DNA from: Erysipelotrichaceae bacterium
GTDB lineage: Bacteria; Bacillota_I; Bacilli_A; RFN20; CAG-826
Direction of reading: 5' to 3'
DNA length: 62,608 nt
Assembly (NCBI GenBank): GCA_015058945.1
Contig: SVBF01000007.1
Location: forward strand, 197,850-260,457
Position numbers and translations under genes: made by a program. The notes beneath the pieces are model-generated. The model was given only the letters and a program-made list of their open reading frames with translations, did not search any database and was not told the origin of the DNA. Positions within the stretch are counted from its first letter, which is position 1; every line of letters begins with the position of its first letter. This document shows, piece by piece, positions 32,679 through 40,452 of the stretch.

Positions 32679-33041
32679 TCAAATCTTTCGCGGATCGACC
32701 CCGAGGCGGAAGAGCTCCTTCTCGAGTCGATTGATGCGTTGGAGCAGTTCGATGTTGCCGGAATTCACGTTGTCGCCATCTTTGATGCCGCTTAGCCTGT
32801 TGTTGAGCTTTGCGTTTTCGATTTCGAGCTGTGAGCCGGTGTCACGGGCCTTCCTCAACTGGGTTTCCAGGTCGACGATGTATTTCTTCGAATCCTCGTA
32901 ATAGTCTTCAAACGCCTGGTAATCCTTCGCGACCTGGTCGAGGAATTCGTCGACCTGATCGGCGTCGTATCCCTTGACGTCGGGGGTGAAGACCTGCATG
33001 AGAATCTTCTTCGAGTTCAGTGAAATCGTCTTGTCTTCCAT
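32679..33041 (-). CDS. DivIVA/GpsB family cell-division protein
   Basis: 120 residues. The N-terminal membrane-binding DivIVA motif is clear (VFTPDVKGYDADQVDEFLDQV, about residues 17-37), followed by a coiled coil to the end. The length is closer to GpsB than to full DivIVA. These proteins organise septal or lateral wall synthesis. A GGCAGG-like site precedes the ATG. The gene's stop codon abuts the RNase P RNA gene, a neighbourhood (gpsB-rnpB) that is also found in Bacillus. Confidence 0.88.
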   Translation of the reverse strand: MEDKTISLNSKKILMQVFTPDVKGYDADQVDEFLDQVAKDYQAFEDYYEDSKKYIVDLETQLRKARDTGSQLEIENAKLNNRLSGIKDGDNVNSGNIELLQRINRLEKELFRLGVDPRKI

Positions 33042-33181
33042 GGTAACCTGCCTTCAATTTTATTGAAGATGGCCTCTTTCTTCAACAAACATCGAACGCA
33101 TTTCGACGAAATGGCGTCTTTCTCGCCATGTTGGCCCCCTTTACGCACCTCCGCCCACTCCCGAGCGGGGGAGGAGTCGTG

Positions 33182-33196
33182 TATAATGCTCCGTGC
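33182..33196 (+). promoter_or_regulatory. Leaderless-type promoter of the exonuclease gene
   Basis: TATAAT (33182-33187), 9 nt before the ATG, with no Shine-Dalgarno sequence. The -35 is weak. Confidence 0.55.
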
Positions 33197-33922
33197 ATGA
33201 AAGAACTCGAAAAAGCCCTCCGTGGCAAACGTTGTCTGCTCTTCATCGATTTGGAAGGCACCCAGACGACGCACGAAATGATCGAGGTCGGCGCCTATAA
33301 GGTGCTCCTTAAGGATGACCTCACGGTGAAGAAGATCTTTAAGCCCTACCACGCCTATGTCCTCTCCAAGCATCGCGTCGGGCCGATCGTCACCAAGCTC
33401 ACCGGCATCACCGATTTGAAACTGAAGAAAGAAGGCATCCCCTTCCGTCTCGTGCTGCAGCAACTCAAGAAATACCTCGGCAAGGACTTCGACGACTGCC
33501 TTTTGGTTTCCTATGGCTCCCAAGACGCCCACATCATCCTCGCCTCGAGCGAGAACAACATGGACGCCTCCACCGACATGGCCCGCTCCCTCGTCAGGCG
33601 CTTCTTCGACTATTCGGAATTCCTCGGCCATTACCTCCGCTCGGAGCAAGGGAACATCCTTTCGCTCAGTAACGCCCTTAAGGCCTTTGACATCGAATTT
33701 GAGGGGACCCAGCATAACGCCCAGGCCGACGCCTATAACCTCTTTCTCCTCTTCAAGGCCTTCGTCGAACACCCGGAGAAAGTCCATTCCCATTACAAAG
33801 ACGCCATCGTCCGCCTCGGTCATATGCCTTCCCCCGTCGCCAAGGTCATACGCCGCCTCAGCGAAGGCAAGACCGTCACCCCAGAAGATTGGGACGCCCT
33901 CACTTTGGAGGCGCTTAAATGA
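33197..33922 (+). CDS. DnaQ-like 3'-5' exonuclease (DEDD superfamily)
   Basis: 241 residues. The exonuclease I motif is FIDLEGTQ (near residue 20), and the region NAQADAYNLFLLF near 181 supplies the exo III H/D-x-D pattern; the middle acidic region (YGSQDAH) fits exo II. It resembles RNase T/KapD-type proteins that trim RNA or DNA 3' ends. The start at 33197 is set by the -10 immediately upstream. It overlaps recU by 4 nt (ATGA), so the two are coupled. The natural substrate is unknown. Confidence 0.82.
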   Translation: MKELEKALRGKRCLLFIDLEGTQTTHEMIEVGAYKVLLKDDLTVKKIFKPYHAYVLSKHRVGPIVTKLTGITDLKLKKEGIPFRLVLQQLKKYLGKDFDDCLLVSYGSQDAHIILASSENNMDASTDMARSLVRRFFDYSEFLGHYLRSEQGNILSLSNALKAFDIEFEGTQHNAQADAYNLFLLFKAFVEHPEKVHSHYKDAIVRLGHMPSPVAKVIRRLSEGKTVTPEDWDALTLEALK

Positions 33923-34521
33923 GCGAGATCCACTATCCCGCAGGAATCAAGCCAAAGGCGGAAATTCCCCATAAAACCCCTACTAAATCCAAAAGAAAGC
34001 TCACTATTGCGGCGGGAAACCGCGGCATGGATTTCGAATCCGAAATCACCGAGACCAACCTTTATTATCGCGAAAAAGGGCTCGCCCTATTCGACAAGCG
34101 ACCCACCCCGATCAACGTCGTGAAAGTGGACTACACCCACGGCCCAAAGATCACGGAAGCCTACTTCGAAGCCCAATCGACCACCGACTATAACGGTGTC
34201 TACAAAGGTAAGTACGTCGACTTCGAGGCCAAGTCGATCCATGGCAAGACCTCGTTCCCGCTTTCGAACATCCCTAGGCAGCAAATCGAGCACCTCAAGG
34301 AAGTCCTCCGCCAAGGAGGGATCGGTTTCTTTTTGATCCGCTTTGCCTCGCGTAACGTCGTCTTCTTCGTCCCCGCCGCCTACGTCATCGACTTCTACGA
34401 AAATCGCCCCCGCTCTTCCATTCCCTTCGAGGAATTAGAAAAACACGGACGCGAAGTCAAAACGGCCTATCGCCCCCGTTACGACTTCTTGCCGCTGCTC
34501 GACGAATTCTTTTTGAAATAA
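33919..34521 (+). CDS. recU: Holliday junction resolvase RecU
   Basis: Firmicutes-specific resolvase that cuts four-way junctions and modulates RecA. Family motifs: NRGMDFESEI (residues 34-43), KYVDFEAKSI with the catalytic D and E near 97-101, and IPRQQIEHL near 114. It has 200 residues. In Bacillus recU lies beside the dnaD-nth region and ponA; here it is convergent with nth-dnaD, and its 3' end overlaps nth by 43 nt. Confidence 0.95.
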   Translation: MSEIHYPAGIKPKAEIPHKTPTKSKRKLTIAAGNRGMDFESEITETNLYYREKGLALFDKRPTPINVVKVDYTHGPKITEAYFEAQSTTDYNGVYKGKYVDFEAKSIHGKTSFPLSNIPRQQIEHLKEVLRQGGIGFFLIRFASRNVVFFVPAAYVIDFYENRPRSSIPFEELEKHGREVKTAYRPRYDFLPLLDEFFLK

Positions 34522-35135
34522 CGGCAAAGCGCCGTGAGCTCACACCGCCCGCACTCGGGGTTTTTCGCATGGCAGACCTCGCGGCCGAATAAGATGATTT
34601 GGTAATGGAGGCGGATATGGCTATCGCGAGGGAAGCGCCGCTCGAGTTTGGCCTCGATTTTCTCCGGCTCGTCCTCCTCTTTGGCGTAACCAAGGCGCTT
34701 GCTCACCCGCGCCACATGGGTGTCGACCGCAATTGCCGGAATCCCAAAGCAAATTGCCCCGACGACGTTGGACGTCTTCACGCCAACGCCAGGGAGCTCC
34801 CTCATCTTCGCTTTATCGCGAGGCACTTCGCCGCCATGACGCTCCACGAGGGCCTTGGATAAGCCGATCAAGTTCTTCGCCTTCGCATGATACAAACCGA
34901 TGCTATGGATCAGTTTCTCCACGTCATGGATGTCTGCTTTTGCTAAAGCAAACGCATCGGGATAGGCGGCAAAAAGCGCCGGGGTAACTTTGTTGACCGA
35001 GGCGTCGGTGGTCTGGGCGGAGAGCATGACCGCGCAGAGACATTCGAAGGGATTGTGGAAAATAAGCGCGCATCCCGGCTCGGGGAAAAGGCTGTCCAAA
35101 TAAGCCAAAAGAAAGGCGTCTTCAGTCTTCATCAA
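34479..35135 (-). CDS. nth: Endonuclease III
   Basis: Bifunctional DNA glycosylase/AP lyase for oxidised pyrimidines. The helix-hairpin-helix LPGVGVKTSNVV contains the catalytic lysine, VDTHVARVSKRLG holds the catalytic aspartate, and the 4Fe-4S cluster ligands are C-x6-C-x2-C-x5-C (CHAKNPECGRCELTALC). It has 218 residues. It overlaps dnaD by 14 nt, the order found in Bacillus, and overlaps recU tail to tail. Confidence 0.96.
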   Translation of the reverse strand: MMKTEDAFLLAYLDSLFPEPGCALIFHNPFECLCAVMLSAQTTDASVNKVTPALFAAYPDAFALAKADIHDVEKLIHSIGLYHAKAKNLIGLSKALVERHGGEVPRDKAKMRELPGVGVKTSNVVGAICFGIPAIAVDTHVARVSKRLGYAKEEDEPEKIEAKLERRFPRDSHIRLHYQIILFGREVCHAKNPECGRCELTALCRYFKKNSSSSGKKS

Positions 35136-35781
35136 CCCACTTCGCCTTGGCGATTTCGATCGTGCGTTCGATGTCTTGGTCCCAGTTGTCGCTTAATCCG
35201 GAATATCCCTCTTTCGCGATATCGGAACGGATGCGTCCGGAATGGAGGATCTTCTCGATCGACTTGAAGGATTTCTTCCTTTGGTTGAGGGCTTCCTCGA
35301 GACAATCGCGGATCTCCTCTTCTGAATAGCCCGAATCGAGCCACTTCCCGAGCGTATCGTTCTCCAACGGAGAAAGGATGCGGTTCAACCGTTTTTCGAA
35401 ATAGTCGTTGAGCCGCTTTAACGCGCTGGCGCGCTGCTCGGAATGAAGGTTCGCACGGTCTTTGGCCAAGGTGCGTTCAAAGGCTTTGTAGAGCTTTTCC
35501 TTTAACGGCAAAAGCGAGGTCTGCATGCCGCCCTGCGCCGTCTCGAAAGAGAGGTATCCGTTGTTATAAAGCGAGGAGAGGATATGGTCGAGTTCGTGCG
35601 TCTTCAGATTCATCTTGAGACTCAACAAATCCGGGGTGATGAGACCATTGCCCTGACGCAAAAGATGGTCGATCATGAAAATGACCGATAGTTCCGTCTC
35701 GGAGATGCCGAATTGCTTGTAATTATCTAGGAGGATATAGGAGAAGTCGACTCCCTCACCGTGAAGGTCGATGTTTGCCAT
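35122..35781 (-). CDS. dnaD: Replication initiation protein DnaD
   Basis: Primosome protein of Firmicutes that remodels DNA for PriA/DnaB-dependent loading of the replicative helicase. N-terminal winged-helix domain (LSVIFMIDHLLRQGNGLITP) and a C-terminal DnaD/DnaB2 domain (YFEKRLNRILSP, GYSEEEIRDCLEEAL, SFKSIEKIL) are both present. It has 219 residues. A promoter TTGATG-16-GATAAT overlaps the end of the CCA-enzyme-like gene, with the -10 only 6 nt before the ATG. Confidence 0.92.
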   Translation of the reverse strand: MANIDLHGEGVDFSYILLDNYKQFGISETELSVIFMIDHLLRQGNGLITPDLLSLKMNLKTHELDHILSSLYNNGYLSFETAQGGMQTSLLPLKEKLYKAFERTLAKDRANLHSEQRASALKRLNDYFEKRLNRILSPLENDTLGKWLDSGYSEEEIRDCLEEALNQRKKSFKSIEKILHSGRIRSDIAKEGYSGLSDNWDQDIERTIEIAKAKWVDED

Positions 35782-35815
35782 AGGGCAATTATCACACTTT
35801 TTTGGACTCCATCAA
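35782..35815 (-). promoter_or_regulatory. Leaderless-type promoter of dnaD-nth
   Basis: TTGATG, 16 nt, GATAAT (35793-35788 on the minus strand), then 6 nt to the ATG of dnaD. It lies within the 3' end of the preceding gene. Confidence 0.55.
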
Positions 35816-36400
35816 CACCTTGTCCGGGCTTAGTAACGACAGCTGGTCCTCAAGCTCTTCCATGGCGTGAAGGCTTTCCGATTCGATCGTAAACCCAAGC
35901 CTCGAGGCGAAGCGTCGCGCGCGAAGAATCCTCAAGGGGTCTTCCTTGATTCGCGTATGTGGATCGCCGATGAAACGGATCACTCTGTTCTTTAAGTCGG
36001 ATAGCCCATCATGGAAATCGATGACCTTCCCGTCGGTATCGACGTAGATGGCGTTTATCGTGAAGTCGCGGCGTAAGGAGTCCTTCTTCAAATCGGTGAT
36101 GAAACGGATTTTGGTCGGATGGCGATGGTCCGCATAGCCTTCTTCTTCCCGTAAGGTGGTGATGTCGACGCTTACCCCATCCACCTTCGCCTTGATCGAG
36201 CCAAAGCAAGCGAAGCGATAATTGGCCTCGGGGAGGAAGGCTTTCTCCTGCTCCGGCGTGGCGTCGGTGACGAAATCGAAATCCGCCGGATCGATTCCCA
36301 ACAGGAAATCGCGGCTCGTCCCGCCGATCATGTATAAGGAAAAACCATGTTCCTTATATATAGAGGCTAGGCGGAGATAGATTTCGGGCAGAGGTCTCAT
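35792..36400 (-). CDS. CCA-adding-enzyme-like nucleotidyltransferase, head and neck only
   Basis: 202 residues against about 400 in standard class II CCA tRNA nucleotidyltransferases. The catalytic head is intact: GGTSRDFLLG (residues 26-35), DFDFVTDATPEQ with the DxD carboxylates, RRDFTINAIY near 110 and DPLRILRARRFASRLGF near 155. The protein ends at the point where the neck helix begins (LLSPDKVLMESKK), so the body and tail domains that grip tRNA are missing. The stop is followed directly by dnaD, so this is a clean end and not a frameshift. No clear ribosome-binding site; the HU terminator ends 12 nt upstream of the ATG. Confidence 0.8.
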   Translation of the reverse strand: MRPLPEIYLRLASIYKEHGFSLYMIGGTSRDFLLGIDPADFDFVTDATPEQEKAFLPEANYRFACFGSIKAKVDGVSVDITTLREEEGYADHRHPTKIRFITDLKKDSLRRDFTINAIYVDTDGKVIDFHDGLSDLKNRVIRFIGDPHTRIKEDPLRILRARRFASRLGFTIESESLHAMEELEDQLSLLSPDKVLMESKKV

Positions 36401-36406
36401 AATGAA

Positions 36407-36430
36407 GAAAAGGGGCCTAAACTAGGCCCC
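36407..36430 (-). terminator. HU gene terminator
   Basis: On the minus strand GGGGCCT-AGTTT-AGGCCCC (36430-36412) followed by TTTTC. Confidence 0.85.
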
Positions 36431-36446
36431 GTAAAGGTTCAGGAAC

Positions 36447-36719
36447 TTACTGAAGCTTTTCTTTGAGGGTCTTCGAGGGTTTGAAGACGGCGGATTTGGA
36501 AGCGGGGATGGTGATCTTGTTGCCGGTGGCGGGGTTGGTGCCGGTGCGGGCGGCGCGCTCCTTCTTCTCAAAGACACCGAAGCCAGAGAGCTTCACGGCC
36601 TCGCCTTTGACGAGGGCGGCGGTGATGAGCTCGATGACGCCGTCGATGACGGATTCCGCATCGCGGGTGGAAACTTCGGCCTTATCGGCAACGGCCTTAA
36701 TTAATTCAGCTTTGTTCAT
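36447..36719 (-). CDS. hup: HU-family DNA-binding protein
   Basis: Histone-like architectural protein, 90 residues. The signature GFGVFEKKERAARTGTNP (about residues 46-63) and the ending FKPSKTLKEKL are diagnostic. AGGAGG precedes the ATG. The 186 bp upstream contain a likely promoter, TTGATA-17-TAATTT, about 35-60 nt before the ribosome-binding site. Single gene with its own terminator. Confidence 0.97.
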   Translation of the reverse strand: MNKAELIKAVADKAEVSTRDAESVIDGVIELITAALVKGEAVKLSGFGVFEKKERAARTGTNPATGNKITIPASKSAVFKPSKTLKEKLQ

Positions 36720-36905
36720 GGACGAACCTCCTATGTGCTTGAATGTAATAAAAAATTAGCATGGCATCTAACGTTTATCAACACTTTTTGAACCTAGATT
36801 GACAAAAATCGGCCAATATATGTGCGCGCAGGAATCGGAAGAAACCGGACATTTTTATAACGATGTCTAAAAAGCGTGCCTTTTTATTCGATTACGCCTG
36901 ATGCG
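36720..36905. other. AT-rich intergenic region between der and hup
   Basis: 186 bp, richer in AT than the surroundings. It holds the hup promoter (TTGATA-17-TAATTT on the minus strand) and a weak hairpin with a T run near the der stop that may end der transcription. No gene seen. Confidence 0.5.
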
Positions 36906-38210
36906 TCATTGACGTTGTCTGTAAATAATGTGTATCGGAGTACCCGCGAAATCAAAGCTGTCTCGGAGTTGGTTTTCTAGGTAACGGGTGTATGAAAAGT
37001 GGGCGAAGTTCGGATCGTTGCAGAACATGACGAACGTCGGCGGGAAGGTCGAGACCTGGGAGGCGTACATGATTTTAAGGCGACCATGGTTGAACTCGGG
37101 GGTCGGGTTCATTTGCTGGGCATCCTGGATGATCTGGTTCAGGATCGAGGTGCTCACGCGGCGGGAGCAAGACTCATAGGCGCGGCGCACCGCGGGCAAA
37201 ATCTTCTCGATACCCCTGCCCGTCGCGGCGGAGACGAAGATGACCTCCGCGTAATCGATGAACTTGAAGCGTTTGCGTAAATCCGCCTCGAAGTCCTGTT
37301 GCTGGGTACCCTTGGGGGCGAGGTCCCATTTGTTGACGACCACGACGATGCCCTTTTTCGCGTCGAGGGCATAGCCGCAGACGTGGCGGTCCTGGTCGAT
37401 GACCCCGACGGAGGCGTCGATGACCAAAACGGCGACTTTGCTGCGGTCGATCGCGGCGAGGGCGCGCAAGGCGGCGTATTTGTCCACCGCTTCGTAGATG
37501 CGTCCCTTCTTGACTAGACCCGCCGTATCGATCGCGACGTAGTTATTCTCCCCGTCGCTGAAGGGGGTATCGATGGAATCGCGGGTCGTGCCGGCGAGGT
37601 TTTTGACGATGACGCGCTCCTCACCGAGCAAGCGGTTGGTGAGCGAGGATTTGCCAACGTTAGGCCTACCGATTAAGGAGAAGGCGATCGCGTCGCCGAA
37701 ATCCTCCTCCGCCTTATTGGGGAGAAGGGAGACGATTTTGTCGAGCAAATCGCCCACGCCGATGCCGTGGGACCCCGAGCAAGGGATGGGGTCGCCTAGA
37801 CCTAAGGAATAGAACTCGGCCACCTCGGGGATGGACTCGACGTTATCAATTTTGTTGACGGCGACCAGGACGGGCCGATCGCTGCGGTAAAGGAGCTTCG
37901 CCACGGCGAGGTCGTCGCTGGTGACGCCGACTTTGCCATCGCAGACGAAGACGATCACATCTGCTTCTTCAATGGCTATTAACGCCTGCGCGCGTATCTC
38001 TTCTTGGAAAGGCGCTTTTTGGATTTCGATGCCGCCCGTGTCGACGAGGCGGAATTTGCGGGTCAGCCATTCGGCGGTGCCGTAAAGGCGGTCGCGCGTG
38101 ATACCCGGGGTGTCCTCCACGATGGAAAGGCGCTGCCCGAGCATGCGATTGAACAAAGTGGATTTCCCGACGTTCGGGGCGCCGACGAGGGCGACGAGAC
38201 CTAGTGGCAT
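36906..38210 (-). CDS. der: Ribosome biogenesis GTPase Der (EngA)
   Basis: GTPase with two tandem G domains needed for 50S subunit assembly. First P-loop GAPNVGKST (residues 10-18) with NKID; second P-loop GRPNVGKSS near 187 with NKWD near 305; a KH-like C-terminal domain ends the 434-residue protein. It overlaps cmk by 10 nt, the common cmk-der order. Confidence 0.97.
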   Translation of the reverse strand: MPLGLVALVGAPNVGKSTLFNRMLGQRLSIVEDTPGITRDRLYGTAEWLTRKFRLVDTGGIEIQKAPFQEEIRAQALIAIEEADVIVFVCDGKVGVTSDDLAVAKLLYRSDRPVLVAVNKIDNVESIPEVAEFYSLGLGDPIPCSGSHGIGVGDLLDKIVSLLPNKAEEDFGDAIAFSLIGRPNVGKSSLTNRLLGEERVIVKNLAGTTRDSIDTPFSDGENNYVAIDTAGLVKKGRIYEAVDKYAALRALAAIDRSKVAVLVIDASVGVIDQDRHVCGYALDAKKGIVVVVNKWDLAPKGTQQQDFEADLRKRFKFIDYAEVIFVSAATGRGIEKILPAVRRAYESCSRRVSTSILNQIIQDAQQMNPTPEFNHGRLKIMYASQVSTFPPTFVMFCNDPNFAHFSYTRYLENQLRDSFDFAGTPIHIIYRQRQ

Positions 38211-38884
38211 GGGATCTCCAATCCGGTCTTGTCGTGGATGATGTTCAAAATCGCGTCCACGACTTCCTCAATGTTCAAATCGCTGGTATCCAAAGGAACG
38301 GAATCCTCGGCGGGCTTAAGCGGGGCGAAGGCGCGATGGGAGTCGATATAATCCCTTTTGCGCACGTCCGCGATGACATCTTCCATCGAGGTCGGGATCC
38401 CCTTGGAGACGTTTTCGTCATAACGGCGTTTGGCGCGAGTCTCGACGGAGGCGATCTGATAGATCTTCACGTCGGCATCAGGCAAGACATAGGTGCCGAT
38501 GTCGCGGCCATCCATGACCACGGATTTGGACTGGGCCATCGCCCGTTGCATGTCGACGAGGGCGAGGCGGATGTCCTTATAGGAGGCGATGTAACTGACA
38601 TTGCCCGAGACGAGTGGTTCACGGATCGCGCGTGTGACGTCTTGGCCGCAGCAAATGACGCGTCCGTCCTCAAGAAGGTCGATGGTGACTTCAGGAATGA
38701 TGGAGCAGGAGGCTTTCTCGTCCTCGGGATCGAGACCGCGCTCCATCACCGCCCAGGTGAAGGCGCGATACATCGCACCGGTATCGATATAGGTGAAGTT
38801 GAGAATCGCGGCGACGCGCTTGGCGACCGTGGATTTGCCCGCGGCGGCGGGGCCATCGATGGCGACGGAAATCGTTTTGGGCAT
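38201..38884 (-). CDS. cmk: Cytidylate kinase
   Basis: Phosphorylates CMP and dCMP. P-loop DGPAAAGKST at residues 10-19, substrate-binding DTGAMYRA near 34-41, VMDGRDIGTYVLP near 124, and RAKRRY in the LID region. It has 227 residues. GGGAGG precedes the ATG, one nucleotide after the preceding small membrane protein gene. It overlaps der by 10 nt. Confidence 0.96.
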   Translation of the reverse strand: MPKTISVAIDGPAAAGKSTVAKRVAAILNFTYIDTGAMYRAFTWAVMERGLDPEDEKASCSIIPEVTIDLLEDGRVICCGQDVTRAIREPLVSGNVSYIASYKDIRLALVDMQRAMAQSKSVVMDGRDIGTYVLPDADVKIYQIASVETRAKRRYDENVSKGIPTSMEDVIADVRKRDYIDSHRAFAPLKPAEDSVPLDTSDLNIEEVVDAILNIIHDKTGLEIPCH

Positions 38885-38885
38885 G

Positions 38886-39173
38886 CTATTTCCTCCCTTG
38901 CATCAGAAACCACCACAGGATGAAGAGGCCGATCACGACGATTAGCGCGACGATCTTGGCGACCAAGAAACGGCGGCGACGGCGTAGATAGAGGGCATAG
39001 GGGGCGGTATTGGCCTTGCCATCGCCCGTCTGCTCCGACTCGGCATAAGAAAAGTCGAGGGGGTGCTCTTTGGCTTCTTCCGCATCCGTTTCCTTCTTGG
39101 GCGCGAAATCCTCCGGAGCCATACGCTTGATCTGCTCACGGTATTTGGCGTAACGCTCCATCCTGGTTTCCAT
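38886..39173 (-). CDS. Single-pass membrane protein, unknown function
   Basis: 95 residues: a charged N-terminal region (1-62), a very basic RRRRRF cluster, then one membrane helix (about 70-91) ending in QGRK. That layout suggests a cytoplasmic N-terminus (positive-inside rule). A -10 TAGAAT ends 7 nt before the ATG with no ribosome-binding site, so the mRNA is probably leaderless and it is the first gene of the operon with cmk and der. No family recognised. Confidence 0.7.
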   Translation of the reverse strand: METRMERYAKYREQIKRMAPEDFAPKKETDAEEAKEHPLDFSYAESEQTGDGKANTAPYALYLRRRRRFLVAKIVALIVVIGLFILWWFLMQGRK

Positions 39174-39235
39174 GACCCTTATTCTAAGCCAAAGCGGTTG
39201 AGAGCGGAATTGCTAAAGCAAATTGCTTCGCTCGG

Positions 39236-39264
39236 TTGCGAAAGGAAGTTTGACTTCCTATAAT
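39236..39264 (+). promoter_or_regulatory. Ferredoxin promoter with inverted repeat in the spacer
   Basis: TTGCGA (39236-39241), 17 nt, TATAAT (39259-39264). The spacer contains AGGAAGT-TTG-ACTTCCT (39243-39259), closely similar to the inverted repeat at the trpS promoter (3638-3657). Confidence 0.65.
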
Positions 39265-39289
39265 GGACACGTTATCGGAGGACATATAA

Positions 39290-39469
39290 ATGCCTAACTG
39301 CAAAATCGACAAGGACGCCTGCATCGGCTGCGGGCTCTGCGTTGGCACCCACCCCGAAATCTTCGCTTTCGCCGACGATGGCAAGGCTGAGGTTATCGGC
39401 GAAGGTGACGATGCGGCCATCGAGGACGCTGCCGCCAACTGCCCCGTTGGTGCCATCGCCGCCGAATAA
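39290..39469 (+). CDS. fer: Ferredoxin, single 4Fe-4S cluster
   Basis: 59-residue electron carrier. Cluster ligands are C11, C14 and C17 (CIGCGLC) and C51 in NCPVGAI; the acidic remainder (many D and E) is typical of small Firmicutes ferredoxins. A CGGAGG site lies 7-8 nt before the ATG. Single-gene transcript with a strong promoter and a terminator. The second cluster of clostridial 2[4Fe-4S] ferredoxins is absent. Confidence 0.93.
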   Translation: MPNCKIDKDACIGCGLCVGTHPEIFAFADDGKAEVIGEGDDAAIEDAAANCPVGAIAAE

Positions 39470-39488
39470 GCGAACCATCAAACAAAAT

Positions 39489-39514
39489 AGGCTGGATCAA
39501 ACCAGCCTTTTTGT
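39489..39514. terminator. Terminator between ferredoxin and ribU
   Basis: AGGCTGG (39489-39495) pairs with CCAGCCT (39502-39508), followed by TTTTTG; it overlaps the 3' end of ribU and may act in both directions. Confidence 0.85.
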
Positions 39515-40222
39515 TTTGCTCTTTTTGCCTTCGAAGCGGAGGAACATGTGCAACGAGCGATACAGGATGAAGGTGATGACGATGACGATCGCGTCTTTGA
39601 CGAGGTTGAAGGGCAAGACGGCGAAGAAGGCATAGCTCCAACCAACATCAGTGATCGCGGGGTTGGCGACCTGCATCATGCGCAGCAAACCGTCGACGGG
39701 GAAGTTCATGACGTTCATATAGAACGGGATCATCACATAGACGTTGATGACCATGGCGACGAGCACCTGGACGAGGGTCGCGACGCCAAAGCCGATCGCC
39801 ACGCCTTTGAGGTTGCGTTTTTTGGTGTAGATGAAGGTCGCGATGCCGACATACAAAGAAGAGAGGACCAAATCGGTCAACTCCCCTACCCCAAGGGTCG
39901 CGGTGACGCCGTTGAAGACGAATTTCATGACCGTCTTGATCGCGATGACGGCGATGCCCGTCCACGGCCCATAGGCGAAACCGGCGATGAAGGCGGGGAT
40001 CTCGTCGATGTGGATTTCGAGGAACGAGGGGAAGAACGGCAAGGAGAATTTGAAAACCGGGATGACGTAAAGGATCGTCGACATCGCGCCGAAGACGGCG
40101 ATGCGGGTGATCATGCGCACCGGCGAATATTGGCGGCTTGGATAAAAAGCCGCGTAGACCTTGCCCGTGATTAGGGCCAAGGCCACGAAGAGAACGATCA
40201 TCACGATACGGAAGGCATCCAT
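39497..40222 (-). CDS. ribU: Riboflavin ECF transporter S component RibU
   Basis: Membrane substrate-binding subunit of an energy-coupling-factor transporter; takes up riboflavin together with EcfA/EcfT, whose genes are not in the window. 241 residues with about six membrane segments; an N-terminal helix precedes the typical S-component start (ITRIAVFGAMSTILYVIP). The motif EIPAFIAGFAYGPWTG near 95 is typical of RibU. Assignment is supported by the FMN riboswitch directly upstream. The ATG has an AAAGGGG ribosome-binding site inside the riboswitch hairpin. Confidence 0.92.
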   Translation of the reverse strand: MDAFRIVMIVLFVALALITGKVYAAFYPSRQYSPVRMITRIAVFGAMSTILYVIPVFKFSLPFFPSFLEIHIDEIPAFIAGFAYGPWTGIAVIAIKTVMKFVFNGVTATLGVGELTDLVLSSLYVGIATFIYTKKRNLKGVAIGFGVATLVQVLVAMVINVYVMIPFYMNVMNFPVDGLLRMMQVANPAITDVGWSYAFFAVLPFNLVKDAIVIVITFILYRSLHMFLRFEGKKSKTKRLV

Positions 40223-40229
40223 AAATAAA

Positions 40230-40376
40230 GCCCCTTTCTCTTCAGGGGCGAGATCAAAGCGAATAAACTTCTTCCCTCCGGACTGTACCGTTGGCCCCGG
40301 AATCTCACCGGATCTGCTCGTAGGAGCTCGCGGGCTTTACCGCCAGTCGACGAATTACGCGTCGCCCTGAATACGG
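40230..40376 (-). promoter_or_regulatory. FMN riboswitch controlling ribU
   Basis: Minus-strand aptamer (about 40376-40268) with the conserved blocks TCAGGGCGACGCG, CTGGCGGTAAAGCCCGCGA, GATCCGGTGAGATTCC, and ACGGTACAGTCCGGAGGG then AAGAAG. The expression platform is the hairpin GCCCC/GGGGC (40249-40230), which includes the ribU ribosome-binding site AAAGGGG and is followed by TTTATTT; it could act by hiding the site, by termination, or both. Confidence 0.95.
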
Positions 40377-40452
40377 CTATATTATAGTCTTCTGTTTTCG
40401 GAGGTAAAGCGAAACGAATTTACCGTGTTTTTCTTTGCAAAAAGGCCGCGAA

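Noticed and set aside
33017..33823. 268-codon minus-strand frame overlapping the exonuclease gene
   Set aside because: Shadow frame. The plus strand has DEDD motifs, a promoter and coupling to recU.
35792..36400. CCA-enzyme-like gene as a frameshifted pseudogene
   Set aside because: The region after the stop is the dnaD promoter and gene; no remnants of the missing domains appear in other frames.
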